The position numbers and the translations under genes were made by a program. The notes beneath the pieces were generated by a model. It was not told the DNA's origin, made no database searches, and saw only the letters and a list, made by a program, of their open reading frames with translations. This document shows, one piece after another, positions 37,609 to 46,605 of a DNA stretch of 64,000 bases. Origin of the DNA: Bacteroidia bacterium (GTDB taxonomy: Bacteria; Bacteroidota; Bacteroidia; B-17B0; Aurantibacillaceae); contig JAEUTO010000010.1 in assembly GCA_016787785.1 (NCBI GenBank), forward strand, positions 186,001 to 250,000, read 5' to 3'. The stretch's first letter is position 1. Every line of letters starts with the position of its first letter.

Positions 37609-40104
37609 TTATTTAACTAAGTAAACTGGAATATTATCTAATGTTTTTTCAATTATCGGTGTCATATCTTTTACCGTTTCTACTGTTTGAGAAATAGGTT
37701 CGTACGGAACAAAACTTCCTTCCTTAAATAAGAAGAACTGTTTCGTTTCAGGATCAACCGCAATTAAATTGATCCATTCATTAATGAACCATTCATACAT
37801 CGGATCGAAAGATTTTATCGTGCTTAAAACCACATTCGGAAAATGTTCAACAATAATTAATAAACGAATAGGATCGTGAACCTCTACCATTTGAAGCGGT
37901 AGCCCTGGTCTCAGATCGCCGTCAATACCATTTGCAACACCAAAAAGGCCCATTACGTTGTGCGGTAATTTTGTTCCCGCGCCTAATTTATGATTGTCAA
38001 CACGCGAGAAAAAATACTCAAGATTAATTCCTCCGCAAACTGGGCCAAGGGGTTTCATTATTCCGGCAAGAATTTTACCTTCGGGATCGATCCTATAATC
38101 ATACGAATTCATAAAAGCACGTCTGTCTAAAAATAAACCTTTGGTAAGCTCTCTACTTCCAACAATGCACAATGTATTTGTGGCGTGATTTAATTCAGGT
38201 CTTGGTTCAAAGATTGAAACAGAGCGTGTTTTAACTTTCTCATGGATCTTTTCTGCAGTTAAGTGAGTATCAATGGATACTAATCTTCTTGAACGCTCTT
38301 TTGCATTTGAATCAAGTGACTTTGAAAATGTCAATTTATTTCTTTGATGACTGTCCTGATTGCCAGGTGACAAAGAATTTTCGTCAAAGAAGGCGATCTC
38401 ATCACGTGAGGTATCGTGTAAACCACCTAAAAACTGTGTAGTTTCGGGAATAGTAATCCCATTTTGTTTCAGTTTTTCACGCACTTCTTTTTTGTTGGCC
38501 ATATAACACATGACACGTGCGTTAACGGATCCGGGCCTGCCGGAACAAGCGCCGCAGTCATAACCAGCGTAATGAGGGTTGTTAACGCTACTGGAGCCAT
38601 GACCAATTACATAAATGATAGGAGCAAAGTCTTTCACAAGACCAATACTTTTTAGTAAAGCCTCAACACGAGTAGTCATTTCATCAACATTAAAGCCTAT
38701 TTGCAAACCATTTTCAATATCTTTTGGATCTTTATTTTCAATCGTCAATTGTGAGAATTGATCCATATGATTAAAAGAATGTGCGGTTGCCGGGCTCATT
38801 GTTGGCCGGAAAATATTCAAAAACAATCTTAATGCAGACCAAAAGCCCAGTGTTTGCGAAATCAACCAGCCTCTTAATAACGAGTGTGTTTGATTGGTAA
38901 AATGAACATCTTTTTTTCTAACACTTTTTGTATCTATCTCTTTAATTAGATATTTTGGTGTTACCGGGGCAGGACAAAGCTTACTGTAAAATTTACCGTG
39001 TTCGGGTTTAAAGAAAAATTCAACTGTAAAAAAACCAGGTGTTCCAAATGTTTCGCAATCATGGTCATTCAATTCAATATATCTTCTTAAAGAACATTCT
39101 CTGTCGTCTATACAGAACATTGCCTGGAATGATGTTGCAAGTTTTTTTGGTTCAGGTGTAACTGCCTTTAAACCGCTTAATACATTGTCGTAATAGGTCC
39201 ATTCGTAAGCGTTTTGAAAAATAGACAACACCTCGCTTAATTCGGTTGTTTCTACTGGGGCAAAAAGGTCAAGCGGCGTGCCCAAAAGTTTATGAGATAA
39301 TGGTGCCCAGTTTTCACCAAGTTTGCTATCGAGTGTATCTATTTCAAGCAAAGATTCAAGAATTATTAATTCTTGCAACGATATTTTTTTTGGATCTAAT
39401 AGAGATTGTGGTTGATCTTCGATCGAACACACCATTCCACTCCAGCCCTGATGTGCAAATTGTTGATCGAAAATATATTGTTTATATAATTTTTCATCTC
39501 CAATTAATATATCTAATAAACTACCGATCTCGCAGCGAGTTTCAAGAAATAACTTTTTTACTCTTTTTGACTTGAAGATACTGGCAGAACTGTTTTTCTC
39601 TATTTCTCGTAAAGAAGTTAAAAAACCTTTTTCATGAACAGGAAATTTCCAGATCGATATTCCCTGATCAAGATAACTGCAAAGGATCCTAAAGATCTTT
39701 GGGTGCGTCACAGAATCCAGGTTGATGTGGTATTGCGATTTCCAAAAGTGACGTAAAGCGCCAATTCTTGGGGATGTAGAGATGTCGTAATCTTTTGTTA
39801 ACGTCTTATTTAACCATAGTACTAAACTCTCTTTGCCTTTTCGTTCTGCAATAACTCGTTCAAGATTTTCCTGCTTTATACGTTTAGCTTTATACAAATT
39901 TCTGTATTCATCTAATGATAGAGAGACTTTATATCCAAACATTTTTTCAGCTCTTATAAGCGCTTTGTCCCATTTTAAATTTTGAAACGCATGTAACGTG
40001 TTATGATGAATAAAATCTTTTAGAGGGGCTTGTGCAGGCAAAAAATGTCTTAATTCATGAAGCGCATCATGTTCATTAAAACTACTGCTATTATGTGTTC
40101 CCAT
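37609..40104 (-). CDS. dabA: DabA (DUF2309), zinc carbonic-anhydrase-like subunit of the DAB complex
   Basis: The 831-residue soluble protein has the complete DabA active site: Cys331 and Asp333 (FCIDDRE), His502 (GHGSSSVNNP) and Cys517 (YDCGAC). These match the zinc-binding and catalytic residues C351, D353, H524 and C539 of Halothiobacillus DabA2, with nearly the same spacing. The N-terminal 'LPAQAPLKDFIHHNTL' and the C-terminal 'NHKLGAGTKLPHNVMGLFGVANG'-region are also conserved. It hydrates CO2 to bicarbonate vectorially with DabB. No autotrophy gene lies nearby. It is probably cotranscribed with the upstream porin. Confidence 0.96.
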   Translation of the reverse strand: MGTHNSSSFNEHDALHELRHFLPAQAPLKDFIHHNTLHAFQNLKWDKALIRAEKMFGYKVSLSLDEYRNLYKAKRIKQENLERVIAERKGKESLVLWLNKTLTKDYDISTSPRIGALRHFWKSQYHINLDSVTHPKIFRILCSYLDQGISIWKFPVHEKGFLTSLREIEKNSSASIFKSKRVKKLFLETRCEIGSLLDILIGDEKLYKQYIFDQQFAHQGWSGMVCSIEDQPQSLLDPKKISLQELIILESLLEIDTLDSKLGENWAPLSHKLLGTPLDLFAPVETTELSEVLSIFQNAYEWTYYDNVLSGLKAVTPEPKKLATSFQAMFCIDDRECSLRRYIELNDHDCETFGTPGFFTVEFFFKPEHGKFYSKLCPAPVTPKYLIKEIDTKSVRKKDVHFTNQTHSLLRGWLISQTLGFWSALRLFLNIFRPTMSPATAHSFNHMDQFSQLTIENKDPKDIENGLQIGFNVDEMTTRVEALLKSIGLVKDFAPIIYVIGHGSSSVNNPHYAGYDCGACSGRPGSVNARVMCYMANKKEVREKLKQNGITIPETTQFLGGLHDTSRDEIAFFDENSLSPGNQDSHQRNKLTFSKSLDSNAKERSRRLVSIDTHLTAEKIHEKVKTRSVSIFEPRPELNHATNTLCIVGSRELTKGLFLDRRAFMNSYDYRIDPEGKILAGIMKPLGPVCGGINLEYFFSRVDNHKLGAGTKLPHNVMGLFGVANGIDGDLRPGLPLQMVEVHDPIRLLIIVEHFPNVVLSTIKSFDPMYEWFINEWINLIAVDPETKQFFLFKEGSFVPYEPISQTVETVKDMTPIIEKTLDNIPVYLVK

Positions 40105-40136
40105 TTTCTTTAGTTTAAGTAAAACTTAATAGTTCA

Positions 40137-41510
40137 TTAAAATGCAACCTGGTATTGCAAAACAATCTGGCTTCTTCTGGCACTTTTTGTTTCGGTTATA
40201 TTTCCGGTGCTTGCGTCTGTGTTAAATATTGGTCGACTTTGATAATCTAATGATAGTTTAGAGTTTTGTCCACCCATGATCCAGTTTACACCAATATTAT
40301 AAACTGTTACGGGGTCGCTTAATTTTTGATAGTTTGCGTAAATCCCAGAAACGTAAGGTTGCAGAGTGCCTTGTTTTTTAAGGAGGTCTTTCTTAAATAA
40401 GTATGCTGATTGCGCATAAATTACCTGGCCTGTACCAATCAAAGGAAACGCATTTCCCGCACCATTAAAGCTTGGTGTAGAGGGCCCACCAATACCTGTA
40501 GCTGTATTCATCACCGCAGCGTTTCTAATATAATTAGGACCAAAATCATAATTTAAAAAAGCAGCATAAGCAGTAACTGCATTTTGATCTTCTTTATTTA
40601 AGTAATAATCAAGAAAAACATCTAGACCAAATTGCTGAAGTGGTGTATAACGAACAGTTGTATCTGCTGTAGAATTTCGGTACACCATAGCATCTTTTTG
40701 ATATTGGAAACCGCTGCCAATATTAAACACCCTTTTTTTACCTAAGTAAGAACCATTCATGTAAGGAACCTGGTTGCTTTCCTTTTCTGAAAACTGCCAC
40801 ATAAAATAACCCTGATAATTCATTTCAGGTGCTTTAGCGGAAAAGTAAGCTGTATTAGTTGCTGTTACTGCCGCAGAGCCTGTTGGTATTGTTGCTACAG
40901 GTGAAAGTGAATTTTGGATCGGAAATGGATTGGCTACTGATAACCGGTAGTCGAAACTTTTTATTTTGCCTTTTGCATATATGCCAAGTTTTCTAACAAA
41001 CTGATCGTTCACATCATTTGTAGTCTCTTCAATTGTGGGCAGATCCATTGCAAGGATACTCGCTACAGAAGAGGATGAGAAACGAGATGTTCCATTCCAA
41101 CCGCTTAAGCCCCCACCTAGTACTAAATAATTTTTGTGCACATTGTATTCCGCCGTCACATCGTGAAGGAACAAACCCGTTTTGCGGGTAGATAAATTAT
41201 TTAAACTATTGATACCAAACTGAGAATAAAAAAACACCTTGTTAGTAACCTGCGCCATCGTTTGATAGCGAACACGGCGTAAGCCCGCGTCATACGTATC
41301 ACTTTTTGGCGTACCATATACAACAGATCCCGGATTATTTTGGTTATACCTAAACCAGATCTGAGCTAAGCCTGTGCCTTTAATATAGCGCGTGCTATCA
41401 TCACTTAAATATATTTTTAAGCCATCTTTAAAACGTACGCTTGGAGGCGGCGTTTGCGCGGATGCATTTATTGAAAATGCGATCAGCAATAACAAAATTG
41501 TTTTTTTCAT
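40137..41510 (-). CDS. Outer-membrane porin-like barrel in the carbon-uptake island
   Basis: The 457-residue protein has a signal peptide (1-18) and strands typical of a 16-18-strand porin (GTGLAQIWFRYNQNN; RRVRYQTMAQVTNKVFFYSQFG). The layout recalls the phosphate-selective-porin/OprO-like group. It ends in Phe (QYQVAF), the usual barrel C-terminus. It lies 32 bp upstream of dabA and after a strong hairpin that follows sulP2, so it may be the outer-membrane entry for bicarbonate. That role is inferred from position only. Confidence 0.7.
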   Translation of the reverse strand: MKKTILLLLIAFSINASAQTPPPSVRFKDGLKIYLSDDSTRYIKGTGLAQIWFRYNQNNPGSVVYGTPKSDTYDAGLRRVRYQTMAQVTNKVFFYSQFGINSLNNLSTRKTGLFLHDVTAEYNVHKNYLVLGGGLSGWNGTSRFSSSSVASILAMDLPTIEETTNDVNDQFVRKLGIYAKGKIKSFDYRLSVANPFPIQNSLSPVATIPTGSAAVTATNTAYFSAKAPEMNYQGYFMWQFSEKESNQVPYMNGSYLGKKRVFNIGSGFQYQKDAMVYRNSTADTTVRYTPLQQFGLDVFLDYYLNKEDQNAVTAYAAFLNYDFGPNYIRNAAVMNTATGIGGPSTPSFNGAGNAFPLIGTGQVIYAQSAYLFKKDLLKKQGTLQPYVSGIYANYQKLSDPVTVYNIGVNWIMGGQNSKLSLDYQSRPIFNTDASTGNITETKSARRSQIVLQYQVAF

Positions 41511-41546
41511 TTTGTTGGTATTAAAATGGTTAATAAAAAATATGGT

Positions 41547-41618
41547 CTTGCAAAAGTCTCAGTAAAACAGGTTGCGAAAACGATAGATTAAACGCAACCC
41601 AAACTGAGACTTCGCAAG
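41547..41618 (-). terminator. Large two-part hairpin between sulP2 and the porin gene
   Basis: Outer arms 41547-41563 and 41603-41618 (CTTGCAAAAGTCTCAGT with ACTGAGACTTCGCAAG) pair almost fully with one bulge, and inner arms 41570-41576 and 41593-41599 (GGTTGCG with CGCAACC) pair perfectly. On the minus strand a T-rich stretch (ATTTTTTATT) follows. It begins 12 nt after the sulP2 stop. It may end the sulP2 transcript or attenuate reading into the porin-dab genes. Confidence 0.7.
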
Positions 41619-41629
41619 GGTCTTTCGGC

Positions 41630-43249
41630 TTACGCCGTTGTTAAAACTTTTGTAGACGTGTTCGCTTTACCTTTTGGCTTATGATTGTTAAGTTCAAGGA
41701 TGATCGCTGTTCCACCTTCCATTTCATAGTCGTGTTGAAAATCGTGGAGCGAGTGCAATGTTGTATGGTCAACAACCTTGCAGGCTGAAAGATCTATCAC
41801 CACGTTTTTACCTTTTGGTAAAGCATATATTTTCTTTTTTAAACCAAGAAAATTAGAAAATAAGGCATCGCCCTGAACCCGAACAATTAATTGATTGCTT
41901 CCTTTTTCTTCTACAAATGATCTTGATTTGAAAAAATTATTGAGTTTGGCGCCACTAAGTAAATTCAACATAAACTCTAAGGCAATTCCGCTTCCTACAC
42001 CAATTAAAAGGTCGGTAGCAAGTGTCATTATGATGGTGATCACAAAAATGATCAACTGATCAGGCCCAACGTGAAGCATGTGTTTAAATTCTTTTGGGTG
42101 AGCTAATTTAAAGCCAACAAAGATTAACATTGCTGCTAAAGCTGCGCTAGGTATCATTTCAATAAATGGCACCGCGATCAAAACGGCTACTAATAAAAAT
42201 ATACCGTGAAAAAAATTGGCCCAGCGTGTTTTTGCACCATTTGTAACGTTTGCAGAACTACGGGCAACTTCGCTGATCATTGGTAGACCGCCAAGGAGCC
42301 CTGCCAATGAATTGCCAATACCAACAGCGATAAGATCTTTATTAAAATCCGATTTACGTTTATAAGGATCGAGGTGATCAATTGCTTTTGCAGTTAATAA
42401 CGATTCTAAACTGCCTATTAAAGCAAACAAAATAACGTACTCAATAAACACGCCAATATTTGAAGAGAGTCCTGAGAAATCTGCATTGATGACGCCACCT
42501 TTAAAGCTGTCAAAAATACTACCTATTTTAACTAAGGCAAAAGCTGCAACCTCGCCTTCGGTTTTTATATGCAAAACAAGACCAAGAGGTATTGCAACCG
42601 CCAAAACAATTAATGGTGCGGGAATTTTTTTGATCTTTTGATGTTTAACAAAACTCATTGCAATTAAAATTATAAGACAGGCAATTCCTATTTCAGCAAT
42701 GTGGGCGTTTTCATGCATAATACTGCTCGGAATCATTGCGAGCAATTCTAAGGGCTCTTTACCTTTTAAAAGTTTTGGATCTATACCTAACAACGTGTGA
42801 ATTTGTTTTGACATAATTATAATTCCTATTGCAGCTAGCATACCATGTACAGCCGCGCCTGGGAAAAAGTCAGCCAAACTACCAAGTTTAAAAACTCCAA
42901 ATAGAATTTGAATTATACCGGCAACCACTATCGCACCCAAGGCCAAATGCCAACCTATTTCTCCGCCGCCAAACGTCGCAACTGCGCCACTGGCAATTAC
43001 TATTAGACCGGCAGCAGGGCCTTTAATGGTTAAGCGTGAACCGGCAAAAAAACTTACTACAACCCCACCAATTATTGCAGTAACTAATCCAAAAATTGCT
43101 GGAAAATCTGAAGCTTTGGCAATACCTAAGCTAAGTGGTAGGGCTAATAAAAATACTAAAAAGCCTGATAAGGCATCTTTAGAAAAATTTTGCTTTAATC
43201 CTGCAATACCATCTGCAGGAATTTGTTTGTATTTTGAATCGTTTAACAT
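41630..43249 (-). CDS. SulP-family anion (probable bicarbonate) transporter with STAS domain (second copy)
   Basis: The protein is 539 residues from ATG 43249; a TTG seven codons upstream is less likely. It has 12-14 membrane helices with 'IKGPAAGLIVIASG' and 'LLGGLPMISEVARSSANVTNGAKT', and a full STAS domain (about 445-530, VVIDLSACKVVDHTTLHSLH). It is clearly a paralogue of the SulP at 32003, sharing the ARSSANxxxGAKT core, but it has a longer, complete STAS. The context (carbonic anhydrase, DabAB) points to bicarbonate as substrate. Confidence 0.9.
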   Translation of the reverse strand: MLNDSKYKQIPADGIAGLKQNFSKDALSGFLVFLLALPLSLGIAKASDFPAIFGLVTAIIGGVVVSFFAGSRLTIKGPAAGLIVIASGAVATFGGGEIGWHLALGAIVVAGIIQILFGVFKLGSLADFFPGAAVHGMLAAIGIIIMSKQIHTLLGIDPKLLKGKEPLELLAMIPSSIMHENAHIAEIGIACLIILIAMSFVKHQKIKKIPAPLIVLAVAIPLGLVLHIKTEGEVAAFALVKIGSIFDSFKGGVINADFSGLSSNIGVFIEYVILFALIGSLESLLTAKAIDHLDPYKRKSDFNKDLIAVGIGNSLAGLLGGLPMISEVARSSANVTNGAKTRWANFFHGIFLLVAVLIAVPFIEMIPSAALAAMLIFVGFKLAHPKEFKHMLHVGPDQLIIFVITIIMTLATDLLIGVGSGIALEFMLNLLSGAKLNNFFKSRSFVEEKGSNQLIVRVQGDALFSNFLGLKKKIYALPKGKNVVIDLSACKVVDHTTLHSLHDFQHDYEMEGGTAIILELNNHKPKGKANTSTKVLTTA

Positions 43250-43368
43250 GTTTTTCAATTTAGTGTTCAAAACAAATTATTTTTAATTGCCCTGAACGGA
43301 GATTAGAAAATTGGTTGAATTAAAATGCAGGAGCAGAAAGCTCAACATCTAAAAACGATGTAAAAAAA

Positions 43369-43725
43369 TCAAATACGGAAATTACAAACCGAAAGATATA
43401 TCGGGTTTGCCAGCTTCTCTGAAAGAGAAAAAGTTGAATAGTGTTTCACGTGAACCGGGCTCACGTGATTAAAAGAGATCAAAAAGGATATAACAAAAGC
43501 CTGTGACGCATAATCATTTTCGGTTTCTGTTTCGTTCTCATTCTCTTCAAAGATCAGTTGTGAAGAATCAGCATCATGATTTTTTTGAGTTGAGATCTGG
43601 TGATGAGAATGAAAAATATCTTGGTTGTTAGCTGAGTTTGAAAAACTTGTGTAAGACATTAAACAGAAAGAACCTAAAAAAAAGATTAGGTTAAAAAGGC
43701 ATAAAGTATTTCTTTTGTTTTTCAA
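43369..43725 (-). CDS. Small secreted or anchored acidic protein, unknown
   Basis: The 118-residue frame starts at TTG 43725. It has an N-terminal hydrophobic segment (about 8-26), a His/Gln-rich then Glu/Asn-rich acidic middle (EENENETETENDYASQ), a second hydrophobic stretch and the tail NPIYLSVCNFRI. It precedes sulP2 by 120 bp on the same strand, much as the small protein at 33639 precedes sulP1. No family is recognised; the non-ATG start lowers confidence. Confidence 0.45.
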   Translation of the reverse strand: MKNKRNTLCLFNLIFFLGSFCLMSYTSFSNSANNQDIFHSHHQISTQKNHDADSSQLIFEENENETETENDYASQAFVISFLISFNHVSPVHVKHYSTFSLSEKLANPIYLSVCNFRI

Positions 43726-43822
43726 TTCGAAAACAAATTTAGCTAAATTTTTAGCTTTTAGGTCTTTATTTAAACTTTTTTATGTTTTTAAACTGTTAAT
43801 AGGACTTTAAGTATTTCTTTTC

Positions 43823-43830
43823 TAATTTTG
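43823..43830 (+). promoter_or_regulatory. -7 box of the M28 peptidase gene
   Basis: TAATTTTG fits TAnnTTTG and ends 3 bp before ATG 43834. It overlaps a TTG that would otherwise start the frame at 43828, so ATG 43834 is preferred. Confidence 0.5.
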
Positions 43831-43833
43831 GGC

Positions 43834-45063
43834 ATGCGTTTGAATTCTATTGCCTTCTGGGCTTTTTTATTGGCCTCTTTTGTAATAAAAGGGCAGGATT
43901 TTTTGATCAAAGACCTAAAAGAAGATATTTCCTTTTTGGCGTCGGATAAATTAAAAGGTAGGGGCACCTCTTCGCCTGAGGAGTTAATGGCGGCTAAATT
44001 TATTGCGGGCAAATTTAAAAAAGCAGGGTTAACTGCATTCAATAATTCATATTTAAGACCCTTTGTTTACAAAAAAAGTGCTAGTCCACATGACACTTCA
44101 ACAGCAAACGTTAAAGAAAACAAAGCTAATAATGTAGTGGGATTTTTAGATAATAAAGCACCTTATACGATTGTTATTGGCGCGCATTACGATCATTTGG
44201 GCCTGGGCCATGATCATAACAGTTTAGATGCCAACCCGGACGGTAAGATCCATAATGGGGCTGATGACAATGCAAGTGGTACCGCAGGAGTTATAGAACT
44301 GGCAAATTATTTTGCTAAGAACAATAAGACAGAGCCTTTTAATTTTTTATTTATTTGTTTTAGCGGAGAGGAATTAGGTTTATTGGGATCAAAAAAATGG
44401 TGCGATAACCCTGATATTGAATTATCAAAGGTTAACTACATGATAAATATGGATATGATTGGCAGGTTGAACGATTCTACAAAAAAATTATTGGTGTATG
44501 GCGTTGGTACATCTCCGGTTTGGGTTTCATTATTGGATTCTATTAAGAGTAATTTAAGTTTGAAGAAGGATAGCAGCGGAATAGGGCCGAGTGATCAGAC
44601 GTCTTTCTATTTAAAAGATATTCCGGTTTTACATTTTTTTACCGGGCAACATACCGATTACCACAAGCCAAGCGATGATATCGAAAAAATAAATTACAAA
44701 GGAGAAGCAGAGGTTTTGGGATACATTGCTAAGGTGATCGAAAAAACATTTAATTACAAAAAACTTGATTTTGCTAAAACCCGTAATCCCGATACCGGAA
44801 AGGGAGGTTTTAAAGTAACCATGGGTGTAATGCCGGATTATGCTTTTGAAGGCGAAGGAATGCGTATTGATGGTGTTACCGATGGTAAGCCTGCATCAAA
44901 AGCAGGTATCTTAAAAGGAGATGTAGTAAAAAAATTAGGTGGGGTAGAAGTGAAGAATGTGCAGGATTACATGAAGGCCCTCCAAAGTTTAAAAAAGGGC
45001 GATACTGCACCTATAGAAGTGTTGCGCAACGGCGAGTTAAAAAAATTGAACGTTGCTTTTTAA
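43834..45063 (+). CDS. Secreted M28-family aminopeptidase with C-terminal PDZ domain
   Basis: The protein is 409 residues with a signal peptide (1-20). The M28 zinc ligands are visible: His118 (GAHYDHLG), Asp144 (NGADDNASG), Glu180 (SGEELG, with Glu179 as the general base), Asp207 (INMDMIG) and the His of TDYHKPSDD. A PDZ domain (about 325-409, 'VTDGKPASKAGILKGDVVKKLGG') ends it. It would release N-terminal residues from peptides outside the cytoplasm. The gene is on the opposite strand from its neighbours, with a 1-bp gap from the convergent BBP2 gene. Confidence 0.92.
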   Translation: MRLNSIAFWAFLLASFVIKGQDFLIKDLKEDISFLASDKLKGRGTSSPEELMAAKFIAGKFKKAGLTAFNNSYLRPFVYKKSASPHDTSTANVKENKANNVVGFLDNKAPYTIVIGAHYDHLGLGHDHNSLDANPDGKIHNGADDNASGTAGVIELANYFAKNNKTEPFNFLFICFSGEELGLLGSKKWCDNPDIELSKVNYMINMDMIGRLNDSTKKLLVYGVGTSPVWVSLLDSIKSNLSLKKDSSGIGPSDQTSFYLKDIPVLHFFTGQHTDYHKPSDDIEKINYKGEAEVLGYIAKVIEKTFNYKKLDFAKTRNPDTGKGGFKVTMGVMPDYAFEGEGMRIDGVTDGKPASKAGILKGDVVKKLGGVEVKNVQDYMKALQSLKKGDTAPIEVLRNGELKKLNVAF

Positions 45064-45064
45064 A

Positions 45065-46441
45065 TTATAGTCTAAAGTTAACTGCAAGTGTTATTCTGCT
45101 TTCAGCTTTTTTTAGATCAGCTGCCCATGGTAAAAGTGTAGCCGGGCCATTTGTCCAACCACTTGCCGAGGTAGTCCCTCCCGCACCTGTAAAGTAAGGG
45201 ATACTCGATTGTCTGTAAACATATTCCAGTCTAAATGTTATAAAATCATTTGGCATTACATCAAAAGTGGACGTGAATTGAAATAACTCTAATTTTTTAT
45301 TATCAGCAATTGCAATATCATATTCATTTGGTTTACCACCTTGAACTGCCGGGTCAAAAGCAAGATAGGGTTTTGTATTTGTCCCATTAACTACAGATTG
45401 GTTGGTCATATAATCGCCCCTTAAAGTTAATGCAAGTTTGTTTTTATTGAACCAGATCCTATTTGATAAAGAAGCACCGGTCATAAAATTTTGATTGGAG
45501 TTAACCACATCATTACTGTCGTTATTGGACTCAAAGCCATAATGTGTATTTATACTTACTGCAGACTGCGAAATACCTTTGGAAGAAGCATTGTTAAAAT
45601 ATCTTCCAACAAAACTATTATCATGATGAAAACGAATCCTTTCTGATTGTTTGCCGGTTGTATCTGGTTTATCAGTATCTCTTCCAATATAAAAATTTGC
45701 AACAAATTGTAAATTTTCGTTTGGGCGCCAATAAGTAGAACTGCCTGCGCCAGGCGATTTGCTATAACTATTGTAGGTTTGCCAACCGTTAATTAACCAA
45801 AACTCCTGCTTTAATTTTTTAGTAGGAAATAACTGGGCACGCGCGCCGGAAAAATAAAATGGTGTAAGTTCACACACAAGGCTTCTTTGATAATTCCAGT
45901 TCTCTTGGGTTGTGTAGCTTTCCAGGCCAATGTAACTCATAAATATTCCCATTTCTACATTTATGCCGTACCATTTATTAAAATGATAACCGGCGGCACC
46001 CTCGCGAAAATATTTAAGATTGTTAACGCCGTTATTTCTGCCACGGTAAACTGAACCATCCAGATCCTGAACAATAGAACCCATTTGACCAAACTGCAGC
46101 CACACGCGCCCTATAATATTCTTGTAGTTACTTTCCATGCCAATACTGGCAATATTGAGTGTAACTTCATTATGTCTGCCAATAGTAGATGAGATAGTTT
46201 GTGTGTTATCGATCGGATTGGCAAAATTGTAATTATAATAAGTGTCAAGGTAAGCAATGCCTGTAATTATAACTTCATCATTTTTTTTAAACGTAAGCGG
46301 AAATTCTTTTTGTCTGTTTTGCCCATTTATCCAGGATAAATTCATACCATCAAATGGTGTTTTAACGATTGATGAATCCTGTTGTGCAAAAATTTGCGTT
46401 GTTAATGTGATCGAAGCTATTAATTTTAAAAATATTTTCAT
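45065..46441 (-). CDS. BBP2-family outer-membrane porin (first of two)
   Basis: The 458-residue protein has a signal peptide (1-19) and the BBP2 barrel hallmarks 'GMNLSWINGQNR', 'YLDTYYNYNFANPIDNTQT' and 'SSTIGRHNEVTLNIASIGME'. It ends in a polar-aromatic strand (ITLAVNFRL). BBP2 proteins are putative Bacteroidota porins of unknown solute. It is a tandem paralogue of 46606-47964, with 164 bp between them that could hold its promoter. Confidence 0.82.
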   Translation of the reverse strand: MKIFLKLIASITLTTQIFAQQDSSIVKTPFDGMNLSWINGQNRQKEFPLTFKKNDEVIITGIAYLDTYYNYNFANPIDNTQTISSTIGRHNEVTLNIASIGMESNYKNIIGRVWLQFGQMGSIVQDLDGSVYRGRNNGVNNLKYFREGAAGYHFNKWYGINVEMGIFMSYIGLESYTTQENWNYQRSLVCELTPFYFSGARAQLFPTKKLKQEFWLINGWQTYNSYSKSPGAGSSTYWRPNENLQFVANFYIGRDTDKPDTTGKQSERIRFHHDNSFVGRYFNNASSKGISQSAVSINTHYGFESNNDSNDVVNSNQNFMTGASLSNRIWFNKNKLALTLRGDYMTNQSVVNGTNTKPYLAFDPAVQGGKPNEYDIAIADNKKLELFQFTSTFDVMPNDFITFRLEYVYRQSSIPYFTGAGGTTSASGWTNGPATLLPWAADLKKAESRITLAVNFRL

Positions 46442-46605
46442 TTTAATTTTGATTTAAAATAACTTACACAATATGCATAAATTTTTAAACCAAAAATAGA
46501 CTATGTTTTTTCGTTTTCAACCATCACCATTTAGGAACTATGATTTTATAAAAACACCGCTGTCGTATAAATTTAATTCAACTTGTTTTGTCGCAAATGA
46601 AATAA

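Noticed and set aside
43828-43833. Earlier TTG start for the M28 peptidase
   Set aside because: It overlaps the promoter -7 box, and ATG 43834 gives a normal signal peptide.
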